From the NCBI GenBank assembly GCA_028818385.1, contig JAPPNY010000122.1:1-64000 (forward strand): a stretch of 64,000 nt of DNA, read 5' to 3'. Under the pieces are notes generated by a model that was not told the DNA's origin, ran no database searches, and was given only the letters and a program-made list of their open reading frames with translations. Shown piece by piece: positions 8,773 to 17,054 of this stretch; position 1 is the first letter of the stretch; the number at the start of each line of letters is the position of its first letter. This stretch comes from Spirochaetaceae bacterium (GTDB lineage: Bacteria; Spirochaetota; Spirochaetia; SZUA-6; Bin103). Made by a program: the position numbers and the translations under genes.

Positions 8773-10596
8773 ATGATCCTAATGCCTAGCCCGAACGTAG
8801 ATGAAGGCCGCGAACGATTCAATCCTATAGTGTCGTTCGTGCCCCCCGCGCGCATTATGCCCACGCGCCGCTTCACCCCTTCCGAATTGGAAAGGGCGTG
8901 CTCTCGTCTAGATGTCGATCATGCTCTTCTTCTCCTCGCGCGAATCTCTCGTCGGATTTCCATGCCCCCGCACCGCGACCAAAGCGTTGATCGGCCAGCC
9001 AATGCCCTGCGCGGCGCGGCCCTGCATCTGGCCTTCCAAGCTCAGCGCACCTGTGTCGAGTGGACCATGAACGATAGCGAGATCAACCGCCTGAAGGCGT
9101 ACGCTGCAGAATCTGATCGCCCACCGTTCGTCTACTTCAGAGCACAGCTCCTTGAATTTCTGCGCTGGCTGGCGCACTCGCATAGCACTCGATCCATTGC
9201 GAATTATTCGAAGACGCAGATTTCCCACGAGAGAAGCAGGTTCCTGTTTTCCGTCCTCTGTGCTGGTGAGGTTTGGTCAAGCAGGACGTTTCGCGAGGTT
9301 TCCACGGACACCGGCGGACCGCTGACCTCGCGGCGCCAGGACTATTTGCTCTCATTCCGACATGGGAGAGAGGCCTCCGCTACCGTTGCTAACACCTACT
9401 ATCCTCTCGCTCGTTCCTCCATCATATTCGGAGCAATTCTCCCGCGTCTGCTCGGGTCATTCTCGACCTCGTTCCGCGAGACCACCGGCCTGTCCTACGA
9501 ACAATTCCTCAATTGTCAGGCTCTTTTTTGGGCTATGCTCATCAATGAAGAGAACGAGTGGGCGCACCTCGATCTGCAGGGTTTGCAGTCGCGCCCCTAT
9601 GGTCATAGCTTGCAGCGGTTCCTTTGCCGCTATGCCCAGCCCTTGTCTACACTTGCCACGACCGATCAAGCGCGGTCGACGTCGGAGATGTCTTGTCTTA
9701 CCAATCGGCTCCGAGCGCTGCGTAAGCGCCCCATTCTGCTCACGAGTGATGGAAACCACGCGGCTGTGCCCGACACCTTGATTTTCGCCGAGTTCGTAAG
9801 CGTTGGTCCCCTCTTCGAAATTCTTCAGCCTGCCAACCAAAGCACAGTGTTTGATTGCTTTGGCCGAGCGGTTGAAGAGTACTGCGGAGGTATCCTGCGA
9901 CGTGCATATCCCCCCACAAGTCGCCGCTTGGCCCGCAGACTCTATCAGAACGCCTCCGGCGCCAGCAGCGCCGGTAACTTCGAGGTCGACGCTCACGTGA
10001 CTTCAGGGCGTTCGGCCGCCATTCTGGAGGTCAAGGCATCGTTCTTAAGCGAAGATGTCATGGAAGGAAATGCTCGATTCTTTGCTCGCCTTACGAACCG
10101 CTACGTTTCTGCTGAAGGCGGGCGTCCAAAGGGGGTCAAGCAGCTCGCCAGAATCGTTGAGGCAATATGTTCAAACGAGTGGTTGGGCGAAGAGGATGAA
10201 TTCAACGCCGTGGCTCGACTGTTCCCGGTACTTGTGGTACTTGACGACCAACTTGACAATGGCCTCGTTGGTCGCTTCCTCGCGGAGGAGTTCGCCAAAC
10301 AGTTCGGAGTCGAGTTGAACGACCGGGATGGCGGTTTCCGACGGCGCGGACGCTGGGTTGCGCACTTGATGGTGCTCACTGTTGGGACTCTTGAGGAACT
10401 CGAGGAGTCGCTCCATTGTTTTTCTCTTCTGGGCATGATGGAAGACTACGCCGAAGCACACCCAGATCGACTACTCTCTGTCCGCAACTACGTCGTGACT
10501 TCTGACTACTCCAATCAGCTCCGGCCCAACAGGCACTTGGCTGCTGCCTCGGGGGAGATCTTTCGAAGAGCTTCGGTGAACGTTTCCGGAGAGTAG
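8773..10596 (+). CDS. Uncharacterised defence-island protein, candidate PD-(D/E)xK nuclease
   Basis: I do not recognise this 607-residue protein. It is mostly helical in appearance with no membrane segments, no Walker motif and no helix-turn-helix I can support. Residues 403-423 include EVDA (D406) followed by ILEVKAS (E419, K421), the spacing and flanking hydrophobic strands of a PD-(D/E)xK nuclease site. It follows mod in the same direction after a 67-base gap. Base composition is less GC-rich than the housekeeping genes, consistent with transfer. The ATG at 8782 has GAGGA nine bases upstream and may be the true start rather than 8773. It may belong to the restriction system or be a separate defence effector; this is inference. 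Confidence 0.6.
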   Translation: MILMPSPNVDEGRERFNPIVSFVPPARIMPTRRFTPSELERACSRLDVDHALLLLARISRRISMPPHRDQSVDRPANALRGAALHLAFQAQRTCVEWTMNDSEINRLKAYAAESDRPPFVYFRAQLLEFLRWLAHSHSTRSIANYSKTQISHERSRFLFSVLCAGEVWSSRTFREVSTDTGGPLTSRRQDYLLSFRHGREASATVANTYYPLARSSIIFGAILPRLLGSFSTSFRETTGLSYEQFLNCQALFWAMLINEENEWAHLDLQGLQSRPYGHSLQRFLCRYAQPLSTLATTDQARSTSEMSCLTNRLRALRKRPILLTSDGNHAAVPDTLIFAEFVSVGPLFEILQPANQSTVFDCFGRAVEEYCGGILRRAYPPTSRRLARRLYQNASGASSAGNFEVDAHVTSGRSAAILEVKASFLSEDVMEGNARFFARLTNRYVSAEGGRPKGVKQLARIVEAICSNEWLGEEDEFNAVARLFPVLVVLDDQLDNGLVGRFLAEEFAKQFGVELNDRDGGFRRRGRWVAHLMVLTVGTLEELEESLHCFSLLGMMEDYAEAHPDRLLSVRNYVVTSDYSNQLRPNRHLAAASGEIFRRASVNVSGE

Positions 10597-10710
10597 TACG
10601 CCCACGAAGACATTGTCGCCATTAGCAGAGCAAAGCCGGGACTTGCGCCGTGGATGGTGTAGGTGTAGGTTTGGTAGGGAGGCCGGGATGGCAGGCACGA
10701 TACGGTAACA

Positions 10711-10733
10711 GAGCATCTCGTCGGGGGATGCTC
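10711..10733 (+). promoter_or_regulatory. Leader hairpin upstream of ABC-F gene
   Basis: GAGCATC (10711-10717) pairs with GATGCTC (10727-10733) around a 9-base loop, about 30 bases before the chosen GTG start of the ABC-F gene. Resistance-type ABC-F genes are often controlled by leader attenuation, which makes this worth noting. No leader peptide is convincing. Confidence 0.25.
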
Positions 10734-10763
10734 CTCGCCCGCTCACTTGGGGAGAACGCCTCC

Positions 10764-12386
10764 GTGCTTACCGTATCGAACCTCTCTGTCGGTCGCGGCC
10801 ATCGCGACCTGTTCACGGACATCTCGTTTTCCGTCGGCGCCGGGGAACGAATCGCCATCCTTGGCCCGAACGGCTCCGGAAAGTCCACGCTCATGGAGTG
10901 CCTCGCGGGCCGCCTGACGCCGCGGTCCGGGAGCGTGTCCAGGAACCCGCCGGACCTGGCCGTCGGATATCTCGAGCAAAGCCACGACGTTGCGAGCATC
11001 GCCGCGACGGTGGGCGAGCTCCTCGATGCGGACGTGGCTCTGCAGGAGGAGTTGGCCGCCGCCGCGGAACGTCTGGGGGCTTCGCCGCACGACCCGCAGG
11101 CGGAGGCCGCCTACACCGACGCGCTGGAACGGTTGACCACGGCGCAGGGAGCCGACGCGACGTCGGCCTTGGCGGACTGGGACCTGGGAGAGCTGGATCC
11201 GGCCATGGCCGTGGACCAGCTCAGCGGAGGCCAGAAGCAGAAGTTGGCGCTCGCCAGGCTGCTCGCGGACCGGCCCGACTTCCTGCTTCTGGACGAGCCC
11301 ACGAATCACCTCGACGCCGGGGCGTTGGACCGGCTGGCGGAGGTCCTCCTGCGCTTTCCCGGCGGGGTGCTCCTGGTCTCTCACGACCGTGCGTTTCTCG
11401 ACCAGGTCGCCACCGCGGTTCTTGCCGTCGATCCCGCATCCGGCACGCTTACGCGGTACGCCGGCAACTACACCGCCTATGCGGAGCGACGCGCGCGGGA
11501 ACGGGAGCGCCAGGGCGCGCTGTTTCGCAGCGAACAGGCGGAGATGGCACGCATGCGCCGGGACATCGCACGTACCCGGGAACAGGCACGGCAGGTGGAG
11601 ACGAGCACCACGCCGCGGAATCCAAACGTCCGCCGCCTGGCGAAGAAGGTGGCCAGAAAGGCGAGTTCACGCGAGAAGAAGCTGGAACGGTATCGCGACG
11701 ACCCGGCCCGCACGCAGCGCCCCACCGACGGCTGGCGCCTCAAGGTGGAGTTCGGCGATGCGGCCGGCGGCGACCGCGCCCTGGCGCTCGAGCGGCTCGC
11801 GGCCGGCTACGACGGCCGTCCGCCCGTGCTGGAGGAGGTTACGGTGGATCTGGGCAGGCGCGAGCGGGTGGCGCTGCAGGGCCCGAACGGCAGCGGCAAG
11901 ACCACCCTGCTGCGGACGCTTGCCGGAGACCTGCAGCCGGCCGCGGGCAGGCTCCGCACGTCGGCGGCAGCCGTGATCGGCTACATGGCCCAGGAGCAGG
12001 AGACGCTCGATCCCTGCTCGAGCCCGCTCGGGACGATTCTCGCCGAGTGCGCGATGTCGGAGACCGAGGCTCGTTCGTTCCTGCACTTCTTCCTGTTCTC
12101 GGGAGACGATCCGTTGCAGCCCATAGCGGAGCTGAGCTTCGGAGAGCGCGCCCGTCTGTCGCTGGCGCTCCTGGTCGCCCGCGGCGCGACGGTCCTGTTG
12201 CTCGACGAGCCGCTGAACCACCTCGACCTGGACTCCCGGGAGCGGTTCGAGACCGCGCTCGGTGGGTTCGGCGGCGCCGTGGTCGCGGCCTCGCATGACC
12301 GCTATTTCGTGAAGCGCTTCGCATCCACCGTCTGGGAGCTCCGGCCCGCCGGCTCCGGGCGCCATACGCTCGTCGTAGCGCCCTGA
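10764..12386 (+). CDS. ABC-F family ATPase (ribosome-associated)
   Basis: About 540 residues with two ABC ATPase domains and no membrane segments, the ABC-F layout. Domain one has GPNGSGKST, the signature LSGGQKQKLALARLL and LLLDEPTNHLD; domain two has GPNGSGKTT, LSFGERARLSLALL and LLLDEPLNHLD. The stretch between them is basic and coiled-coil-like (the P-site tRNA interaction motif region in ABC-F proteins). The GTG at 10764 is chosen because GGGGAG precedes it at a good distance and LTVSNLSVGRG matches the family start; ATGs at 10650 and 10728 add unrelated residues. ABC-F proteins act on stalled or antibiotic-bound ribosomes. Which subfamily is not clear from sequence alone. Confidence 0.9.
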   Translation: MLTVSNLSVGRGHRDLFTDISFSVGAGERIAILGPNGSGKSTLMECLAGRLTPRSGSVSRNPPDLAVGYLEQSHDVASIAATVGELLDADVALQEELAAAAERLGASPHDPQAEAAYTDALERLTTAQGADATSALADWDLGELDPAMAVDQLSGGQKQKLALARLLADRPDFLLLDEPTNHLDAGALDRLAEVLLRFPGGVLLVSHDRAFLDQVATAVLAVDPASGTLTRYAGNYTAYAERRARERERQGALFRSEQAEMARMRRDIARTREQARQVETSTTPRNPNVRRLAKKVARKASSREKKLERYRDDPARTQRPTDGWRLKVEFGDAAGGDRALALERLAAGYDGRPPVLEEVTVDLGRRERVALQGPNGSGKTTLLRTLAGDLQPAAGRLRTSAAAVIGYMAQEQETLDPCSSPLGTILAECAMSETEARSFLHFFLFSGDDPLQPIAELSFGERARLSLALLVARGATVLLLDEPLNHLDLDSRERFETALGGFGGAVVAASHDRYFVKRFASTVWELRPAGSGRHTLVVAP

Positions 12387-12401
12387 CCGGCGAGTCCGCC
12401 G

Positions 12402-12953
12402 TCACTCCAGCTTGCGTTTCAGGAAGAGAGCGACTTCGCCCGCCTCGACATCGTCGTTGCTGTAGTAGGACAGATCGATTCCGCCGACCTCGAAGCCCAC
12501 GCTTCGATAGAAGTCGATCGCCGGTACGTTGGTGGTCTGCGTCTCACAGACCAGGACTCGGAAGCCCTCCTTGCTGGCATGCCGGGCGACACGATCCATC
12601 AGTCGGCGGCCCAGGCCCTGCCTCCGGTACGGCTTCGAGATCGCGAATTCCCGGATCCACAGGCTCCGGTTCCAGCCTGCGGGCTCGGCGATCGTGACGC
12701 CGGCAATGCATCCGCCGTCGTAGGCGGCAAATGACAGGCCTTGACCGACGACATCCCGGTAACGCTGGAAGTCCTCTTCCGACACCGTCCAGCGTTTCTC
12801 GTAAGGCTCGCTCAATTCCTGCCGGTCCAGGGTGAAGCAAACCGCGCGGGTGATTTCCGCCTTGCGGACTCTATACCTCGCCGTCGACACGTATCCGTCC
12901 GCGACCTTGAGATCATCGCGCTGCAGGTCCCGGAGCTGCCTGATTTCAACCAT
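12402..12953 (-). CDS. GNAT family N-acetyltransferase
   Basis: A 183-residue acetyltransferase. The acetyl-CoA pyrophosphate-binding loop reads RRQGLGRRLMDRVA and the family's last strand region contains AIDFYRSVGFEVGG. Substrate cannot be read from the sequence. It starts within the last codons of hemA (8-base overlap), so the two are likely co-transcribed, and it ends 15 bases from the convergent ABC-F gene. Confidence 0.88.
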   Translation of the reverse strand: MVEIRQLRDLQRDDLKVADGYVSTARYRVRKAEITRAVCFTLDRQELSEPYEKRWTVSEEDFQRYRDVVGQGLSFAAYDGGCIAGVTIAEPAGWNRSLWIREFAISKPYRRQGLGRRLMDRVARHASKEGFRVLVCETQTTNVPAIDFYRSVGFEVGGIDLSYYSNDDVEAGEVALFLKRKLE

Positions 12954-14196
12954 CCGGGTCGGCGAACAGGTGCTCCAGCGCTTCGCGATAGCGGTTCGCC
13001 TCAGCGCTTCCAGCCGCCTCGCGCAGGTGGATCATGGGCCGGCGCACCAAGCGCCGGGCGATGTTGTGCGCCAGCGCCTGCACGACGCGGCGCTGCCGGG
13101 CGTCGAGCTTCGGGAGGCGCCGCCACGCCCGTTCGAGCTCCTCGTCGCGGGTCGCCGCCGCCAGCTCCCCGAGCAGACGCAGTGCGGGCGCCACCTCGTG
13201 CTCGCGAAGCCACACGAGGAAGCGGGCCACCTCCTGATCGATGATCGCCTCCGCGCGCGGCACCTCCGCGGCCCGCGCAGCATGGCTGGCGCGGGTGGCT
13301 TCCTCCAGGTCGGCGAAGTCGTAGCACCTGACGTTGACGGCGCCGCAGGCTCCCGCGTGCACGTTGCGGGGGAGCGCCAGGTCGATCAGGTGCAGCGGAC
13401 GTCCGGCGCGCGCCGCCGTGACGCCGCGCAGCATGATCGCGTCGATGAACGGTTCCGGGGCGGCGGTGGCGGCGACCGCGACGTCCGCCTCGCGCAGCGC
13501 GTCGGCAGCGCCCTCCCAGGGAACGGCGCGACCGCCGTGGGTGTCGGCCAGATGCTCGGCCCGCGCCATGGTGCGGTTGACCACGGTCAGCGAGCCGATG
13601 CCCACGGCGTGCAGGCGCTCGCAGGCGCGCCGCGCCATGGTGCCGGCGCCGAACACCACCGCCCTCGCCCGGTCGACCGATTGCAGGCGCTCCGCGACGA
13701 GATCGACGGCCGCCGACGCCAGCGAGGTGGCGTGACGGCCGATGTCCGTCTCCGTGCGCACGCGCTTGCCGGCGTGGACGGCGGCTCCGAACAGCGCGTT
13801 CAGCACGGGCCCGGCGCTGCCGGACTCCGTCGAACGCGTCAGCGTGGCGGCCACCTGGCGCTGGACGTCGGTCTCGCCCAGGAGCATCGAGTCCAGGCCG
13901 GCGGCCACCCGCATCAGGTGGCGGGCGGCGGATCCGTCGCGCACCGCGGTCAGCGCGGCCCGAGCCGCCGGCGGGAAGTGCTCGCGCAGCACGCCGGGCA
14001 GCCACTCGGCGTTCGACGGATGGCTGTACACCTCGCACCGGTGGCAGGTCGAAAGGACGGCCCACTCGGGGCGCGGGCCGTCGACCTCCCGCATCGCCGT
14101 CTCCAGCCGAGCCGGCAGGGTGACGGCGGCGGCGGCCGCGTCGCCCGCCACCGACTGCACCAGGGGCCGGTAGTCGAGCAGCCACGCCTGAATCAT
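12946..14196 (-). CDS. hemA: Glutamyl-tRNA reductase
   Basis: About 416 residues. GluTR reduces glutamyl-tRNA to glutamate-1-semialdehyde, the first step of C5 haem synthesis. The catalytic cysteine motif reads LSTCHRCEVYS, where the family usually has STCNR. Other family landmarks are AAGLDSMLLGETD, the NADPH-binding FGAGTMARRA, and the C-terminal dimerisation helix region. The ATG at 14196 is preferred; the frame extends upstream only as an antisense shadow of the thioesterase gene. Its start overlaps the thioesterase stop by four bases and its stop overlaps the GNAT start, suggesting one transcript. No other haem gene is in the window. Confidence 0.93.
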   Translation of the reverse strand: MIQAWLLDYRPLVQSVAGDAAAAAVTLPARLETAMREVDGPRPEWAVLSTCHRCEVYSHPSNAEWLPGVLREHFPPAARAALTAVRDGSAARHLMRVAAGLDSMLLGETDVQRQVAATLTRSTESGSAGPVLNALFGAAVHAGKRVRTETDIGRHATSLASAAVDLVAERLQSVDRARAVVFGAGTMARRACERLHAVGIGSLTVVNRTMARAEHLADTHGGRAVPWEGAADALREADVAVAATAAPEPFIDAIMLRGVTAARAGRPLHLIDLALPRNVHAGACGAVNVRCYDFADLEEATRASHAARAAEVPRAEAIIDQEVARFLVWLREHEVAPALRLLGELAAATRDEELERAWRRLPKLDARQRRVVQALAHNIARRLVRRPMIHLREAAGSAEANRYREALEHLFADPDG

Positions 14197-14588
14197 CGCG
14201 TCAGCGCTCGCACCGCGTCGGGAAGCGGCACCGCCGCGCCGGTCGCCCAATCGACGGCGGCGTGCACGACATGAGCCGCCCCAACCGTACGCCCGGCCCC
14301 ATCGGCGATCTCGGCGTTGACCCGCAGCGACCGGTCGCCCGCCTCGAACGACAGGCGCACGTCCAACGAGTCGCCGACGCGGACCGGAGCGGCGTAGTCG
14401 GCCTCCGCGTGTACGACCGGGAGCCCGAAACCACCGTCGCGCAGCAGATCGGCCAGGGGCAGCCCGCCGGCCCGCAGGGCCTCCTCGAACGCCTCCTGCA
14501 CCAGCTCGAACAGCCGGCCGTAGAACAGCACGCCGGCGGCGTCGGTGTGGTGCAGCCGCACGTTCACCCTGTGGCGGGTCATCTCCAT
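14193..14588 (-). CDS. Acyl-CoA thioesterase, 4HBT/YbgC-like hotdog fold
   Basis: A 131-residue single hotdog domain. The active-site helix region reads HHTDAAGVLFYGRLFEL, with the Asp that is catalytic in 4-hydroxybenzoyl-CoA thioesterase-type enzymes, followed by VQEAFEEAL. It resembles YbgC and the cyanobacterial DHNA-CoA hydrolases, so acyl-CoA hydrolysis is likely but the substrate is open. It is the first gene of the leftward thioesterase-hemA-GNAT set, with ATG at 14588. Confidence 0.87.
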   Translation of the reverse strand: MEMTRHRVNVRLHHTDAAGVLFYGRLFELVQEAFEEALRAGGLPLADLLRDGGFGLPVVHAEADYAAPVRVGDSLDVRLSFEAGDRSLRVNAEIADGAGRTVGAAHVVHAAVDWATGAAVPLPDAVRALTR

Positions 14589-14691
14589 CCACCGATCATC
14601 TCACGTTCACGCCCCGTTCATGTCCCGTTCGTTGACCGTTCGTTTCAATAGCCCGTAACCTTTCGTACTGCCGTACCGGCGGCGACCACTC

Positions 14692-15705
14692 ATGAGCCAG
14701 TCGAACGACGGCCTAACGCCCACTGCCGTGCGCGATGCCAGCGACGGCATCCGCCGCATCATCGACAACGTCCGCTCGCTCATCTCCATCGACGCCCGCA
14801 CGATCGAGCACCTGCTGGCGGCCAAGCTGGCCGGCGGCCACGTCATCCTGGCCGATTCGCACGGCGTGGGTAAGACGTCCCTGGCCAAGGCGCTGGCCGC
14901 ATCCATCCGCTGGCACACGACCGAGACGTCCGATCACGGCGTCGGCATCGACCAATTCAGCCGCATCCAGTGCACGGTCGACCTGCTGCCGCAGGACATC
15001 CTGGGCTTCAACCGCTACGACATCGCCAGCGGCTCCTTCACCTTCACGCGCGGTCCCCTGTTCGCGCACTTCGTGCTCTGCGACGAGATCAACCTGCTGA
15101 CCCCCAAGACGCAGGGCAGCTTCCTGCAGGCGATGGAGGAGCAGGCCGTGACCGTGGAGGGCACCACGTACCGGCTGCCTGACCCGTTCTTCATCATCGC
15201 CACCATGAACCTCAAGGGCGCCCACCTGTTCCCGCTGCCGATCCCGCAGCTCGACCGCTTCATGGTGCAGCTCTCCCTGGGCTTCCCGTCGACCGCCGAC
15301 GAGGAGCGCATCGTCAAGCAGCACGGGCGTGAGGACGCCTGGGACCAGATCGGGCCGGTCGTGTCGTGCGACGAGCTGGTCGCCTGGCAGCGGCTGGTCG
15401 ACCGGATCTTCATCCACGACGAGGTCGTCACCTACCTGGTCGAGTGCGTGCGCCGCACCCGCCGCCATCCGGCGGTGGAGTCGGGCGCCAGCCCCCGCAC
15501 CGGCGTCAAGCTGTCGCGGCTGGCACGGGCCCTGGCCCTGGTGCGCGGCGAGGAGTTCGTGACGATCGACCTGGCCAAGGAGGTGCTGATACCCGGCGTC
15601 AGCCACCGCCTGCTGCTGGAAGACACCGACGGCGACGCGCGCGCCGTCATCGACGAGGTGCGCTCGAACGTCAGGGTGGACCGGGTGCCCGCGCGCGCCG
15701 GCTGA
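14692..15705 (+). CDS. MoxR-family AAA+ ATPase
   Basis: A 337-residue AAA+ ATPase of the MoxR type. Walker A is DSHGVGKTSLAKAL, Walker B is VLCDEINLLTPKTQGSFLQAMEE, and sensor 1 is IATMNLKG. A C-terminal helical lid (AAA_lid_2) follows. It is the first gene of an operon with a DUF58 protein, a transglutaminase-like membrane protein and a PQQ-propeller lipoprotein. MoxR ATPases act as chaperones that often activate metal- or von Willebrand-type partner proteins; the stop overlaps the DUF58 start (TGATG). Confidence 0.93.
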   Translation: MSQSNDGLTPTAVRDASDGIRRIIDNVRSLISIDARTIEHLLAAKLAGGHVILADSHGVGKTSLAKALAASIRWHTTETSDHGVGIDQFSRIQCTVDLLPQDILGFNRYDIASGSFTFTRGPLFAHFVLCDEINLLTPKTQGSFLQAMEEQAVTVEGTTYRLPDPFFIIATMNLKGAHLFPLPIPQLDRFMVQLSLGFPSTADEERIVKQHGREDAWDQIGPVVSCDELVAWQRLVDRIFIHDEVVTYLVECVRRTRRHPAVESGASPRTGVKLSRLARALALVRGEEFVTIDLAKEVLIPGVSHRLLLEDTDGDARAVIDEVRSNVRVDRVPARAG

Positions 15706-17054
15706 TGGCGACCGCCTCGCCTCCGCGCCTCGTTTCCCGTCTCCGGTTCCGCCCGTCCGCCCCGCACCTGACCCAGGCCGGCCCCCGCTGGACCGCCGCG
15801 CGCGCGGCACTGCGCTACTACCCGTTCACGCTGCTCGGCACCGGCCTGCTGGCGGCAGCCTGCTACCTGGCAGGCAGCGCGTTCGCGACGGACAACAGCT
15901 ACGAGTTCGTGCTGTCCGCCGCCGCCACGCTCGTGCTGGCGGTGCTGGCCTTCGACGGCCGGCTGCAGGCGCGCCGCATGGCCGCCGTCACGATGGCGTG
16001 GGATACCGGCGGGCCGCTGTCCGCGCGCACCGCGGGCACCCTCGACCTGAAGGCGGCCGGCGCCGGCCGGCCCCACTATTTCTACCGCCTGCACGCGCGG
16101 TTCAGCGGACGACTGCGCGCCGGCAACCGGGCGGCCGTGCACCTGCGCGCGGAGGTCTCATCGGCGTCGGAGGAGCTCCCGCTCCGCCTGAAGCTGCCGG
16201 TCGCAGGCGACCTGGACCTGCGTGCCCGGCTGGCCGTGCGCGACGTGTTCGGGCTGACCCGCAGCCACCTGCCGGGCCGCGACGAACGCCGGCTGCTGCC
16301 GGTGCGCCCGGCGGCGCTGCCGGCGCGCTCGGCCCCGAAGATCGACGCGGCCGTCGGGGACGACACCACCCGCCGGCGGCGCTCCTCCGACGAGGAGCGC
16401 TACTACATGCGCGAGTACGAGCCCGGCGACCGCCTGAAGGACATCAACTGGAAGGCGTCCAGCCGCCTCAATGAGCTGATCACCCGCATCTCCCCGGTCA
16501 GCGAGCAGCAGACCCGCCTGCTGCACGTCGAGCTCCGCCACTACCGGCCGGCGGGCCCGGAGACGCTCGACTCGGTGCTCCACCTCGACTACCTGAAGAG
16601 CTGGCTGCTGACGTTCCTGCGCGCGGTCAAGGCCGAGCATGAGGACTTCACCTTCCGGGTCATCACCGGCTCCGGCGAGCACGACGTGGACACCGTCGAG
16701 GACATCGACGACCTAGCCCGCCGTCTTGCCTCGATCACCTTCGCGAACGGCCCCGAGCACCGGCCGGAGGTGCAGCCGCACGAGCTGTTCATCTTCACCA
16801 CCGCGTTCGACGCCGCCCTGGCCACGCACGTGGCGCAGCTTGGCGACACCGCCCTGCACGTGTACCGCACCGTGTCCGCCATCCCGCCGCGCAGCGACGA
16901 CGACGATCGGATCCGGCTGGCACTGCGCCCGGTGTCGGCCTCGCTCGTTCCCGGCGCGTGGGCGCTGCGCCGCGAACGCTTCGCGCTCGGCCCCTCGCTT
17001 CGCGGGACCAACGTCCACGTCGAAGACGAGCCGCTGGAGGTCGGTCTGTCATGA
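15705..17054 (+). CDS. DUF58 domain protein (MoxR partner)
   Basis: A 449-residue protein. Two adjacent membrane segments lie near residues 35-85 (YYPFTLLGTGLLAAACYL and the following stretch), then a beta-rich domain, then the DUF58 hallmark YYMREYEPGDRLKDINWK near residues 230-247. DUF58 proteins accompany MoxR ATPases and usually have a von Willebrand A-like fold. ATG at 15705 overlaps the moxR stop; longer open sequence upstream is a shadow of moxR. Its own stop overlaps the next start by ATGA. Confidence 0.9.
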   Translation: MATASPPRLVSRLRFRPSAPHLTQAGPRWTAARAALRYYPFTLLGTGLLAAACYLAGSAFATDNSYEFVLSAAATLVLAVLAFDGRLQARRMAAVTMAWDTGGPLSARTAGTLDLKAAGAGRPHYFYRLHARFSGRLRAGNRAAVHLRAEVSSASEELPLRLKLPVAGDLDLRARLAVRDVFGLTRSHLPGRDERRLLPVRPAALPARSAPKIDAAVGDDTTRRRRSSDEERYYMREYEPGDRLKDINWKASSRLNELITRISPVSEQQTRLLHVELRHYRPAGPETLDSVLHLDYLKSWLLTFLRAVKAEHEDFTFRVITGSGEHDVDTVEDIDDLARRLASITFANGPEHRPEVQPHELFIFTTAFDAALATHVAQLGDTALHVYRTVSAIPPRSDDDDRIRLALRPVSASLVPGAWALRRERFALGPSLRGTNVHVEDEPLEVGLS

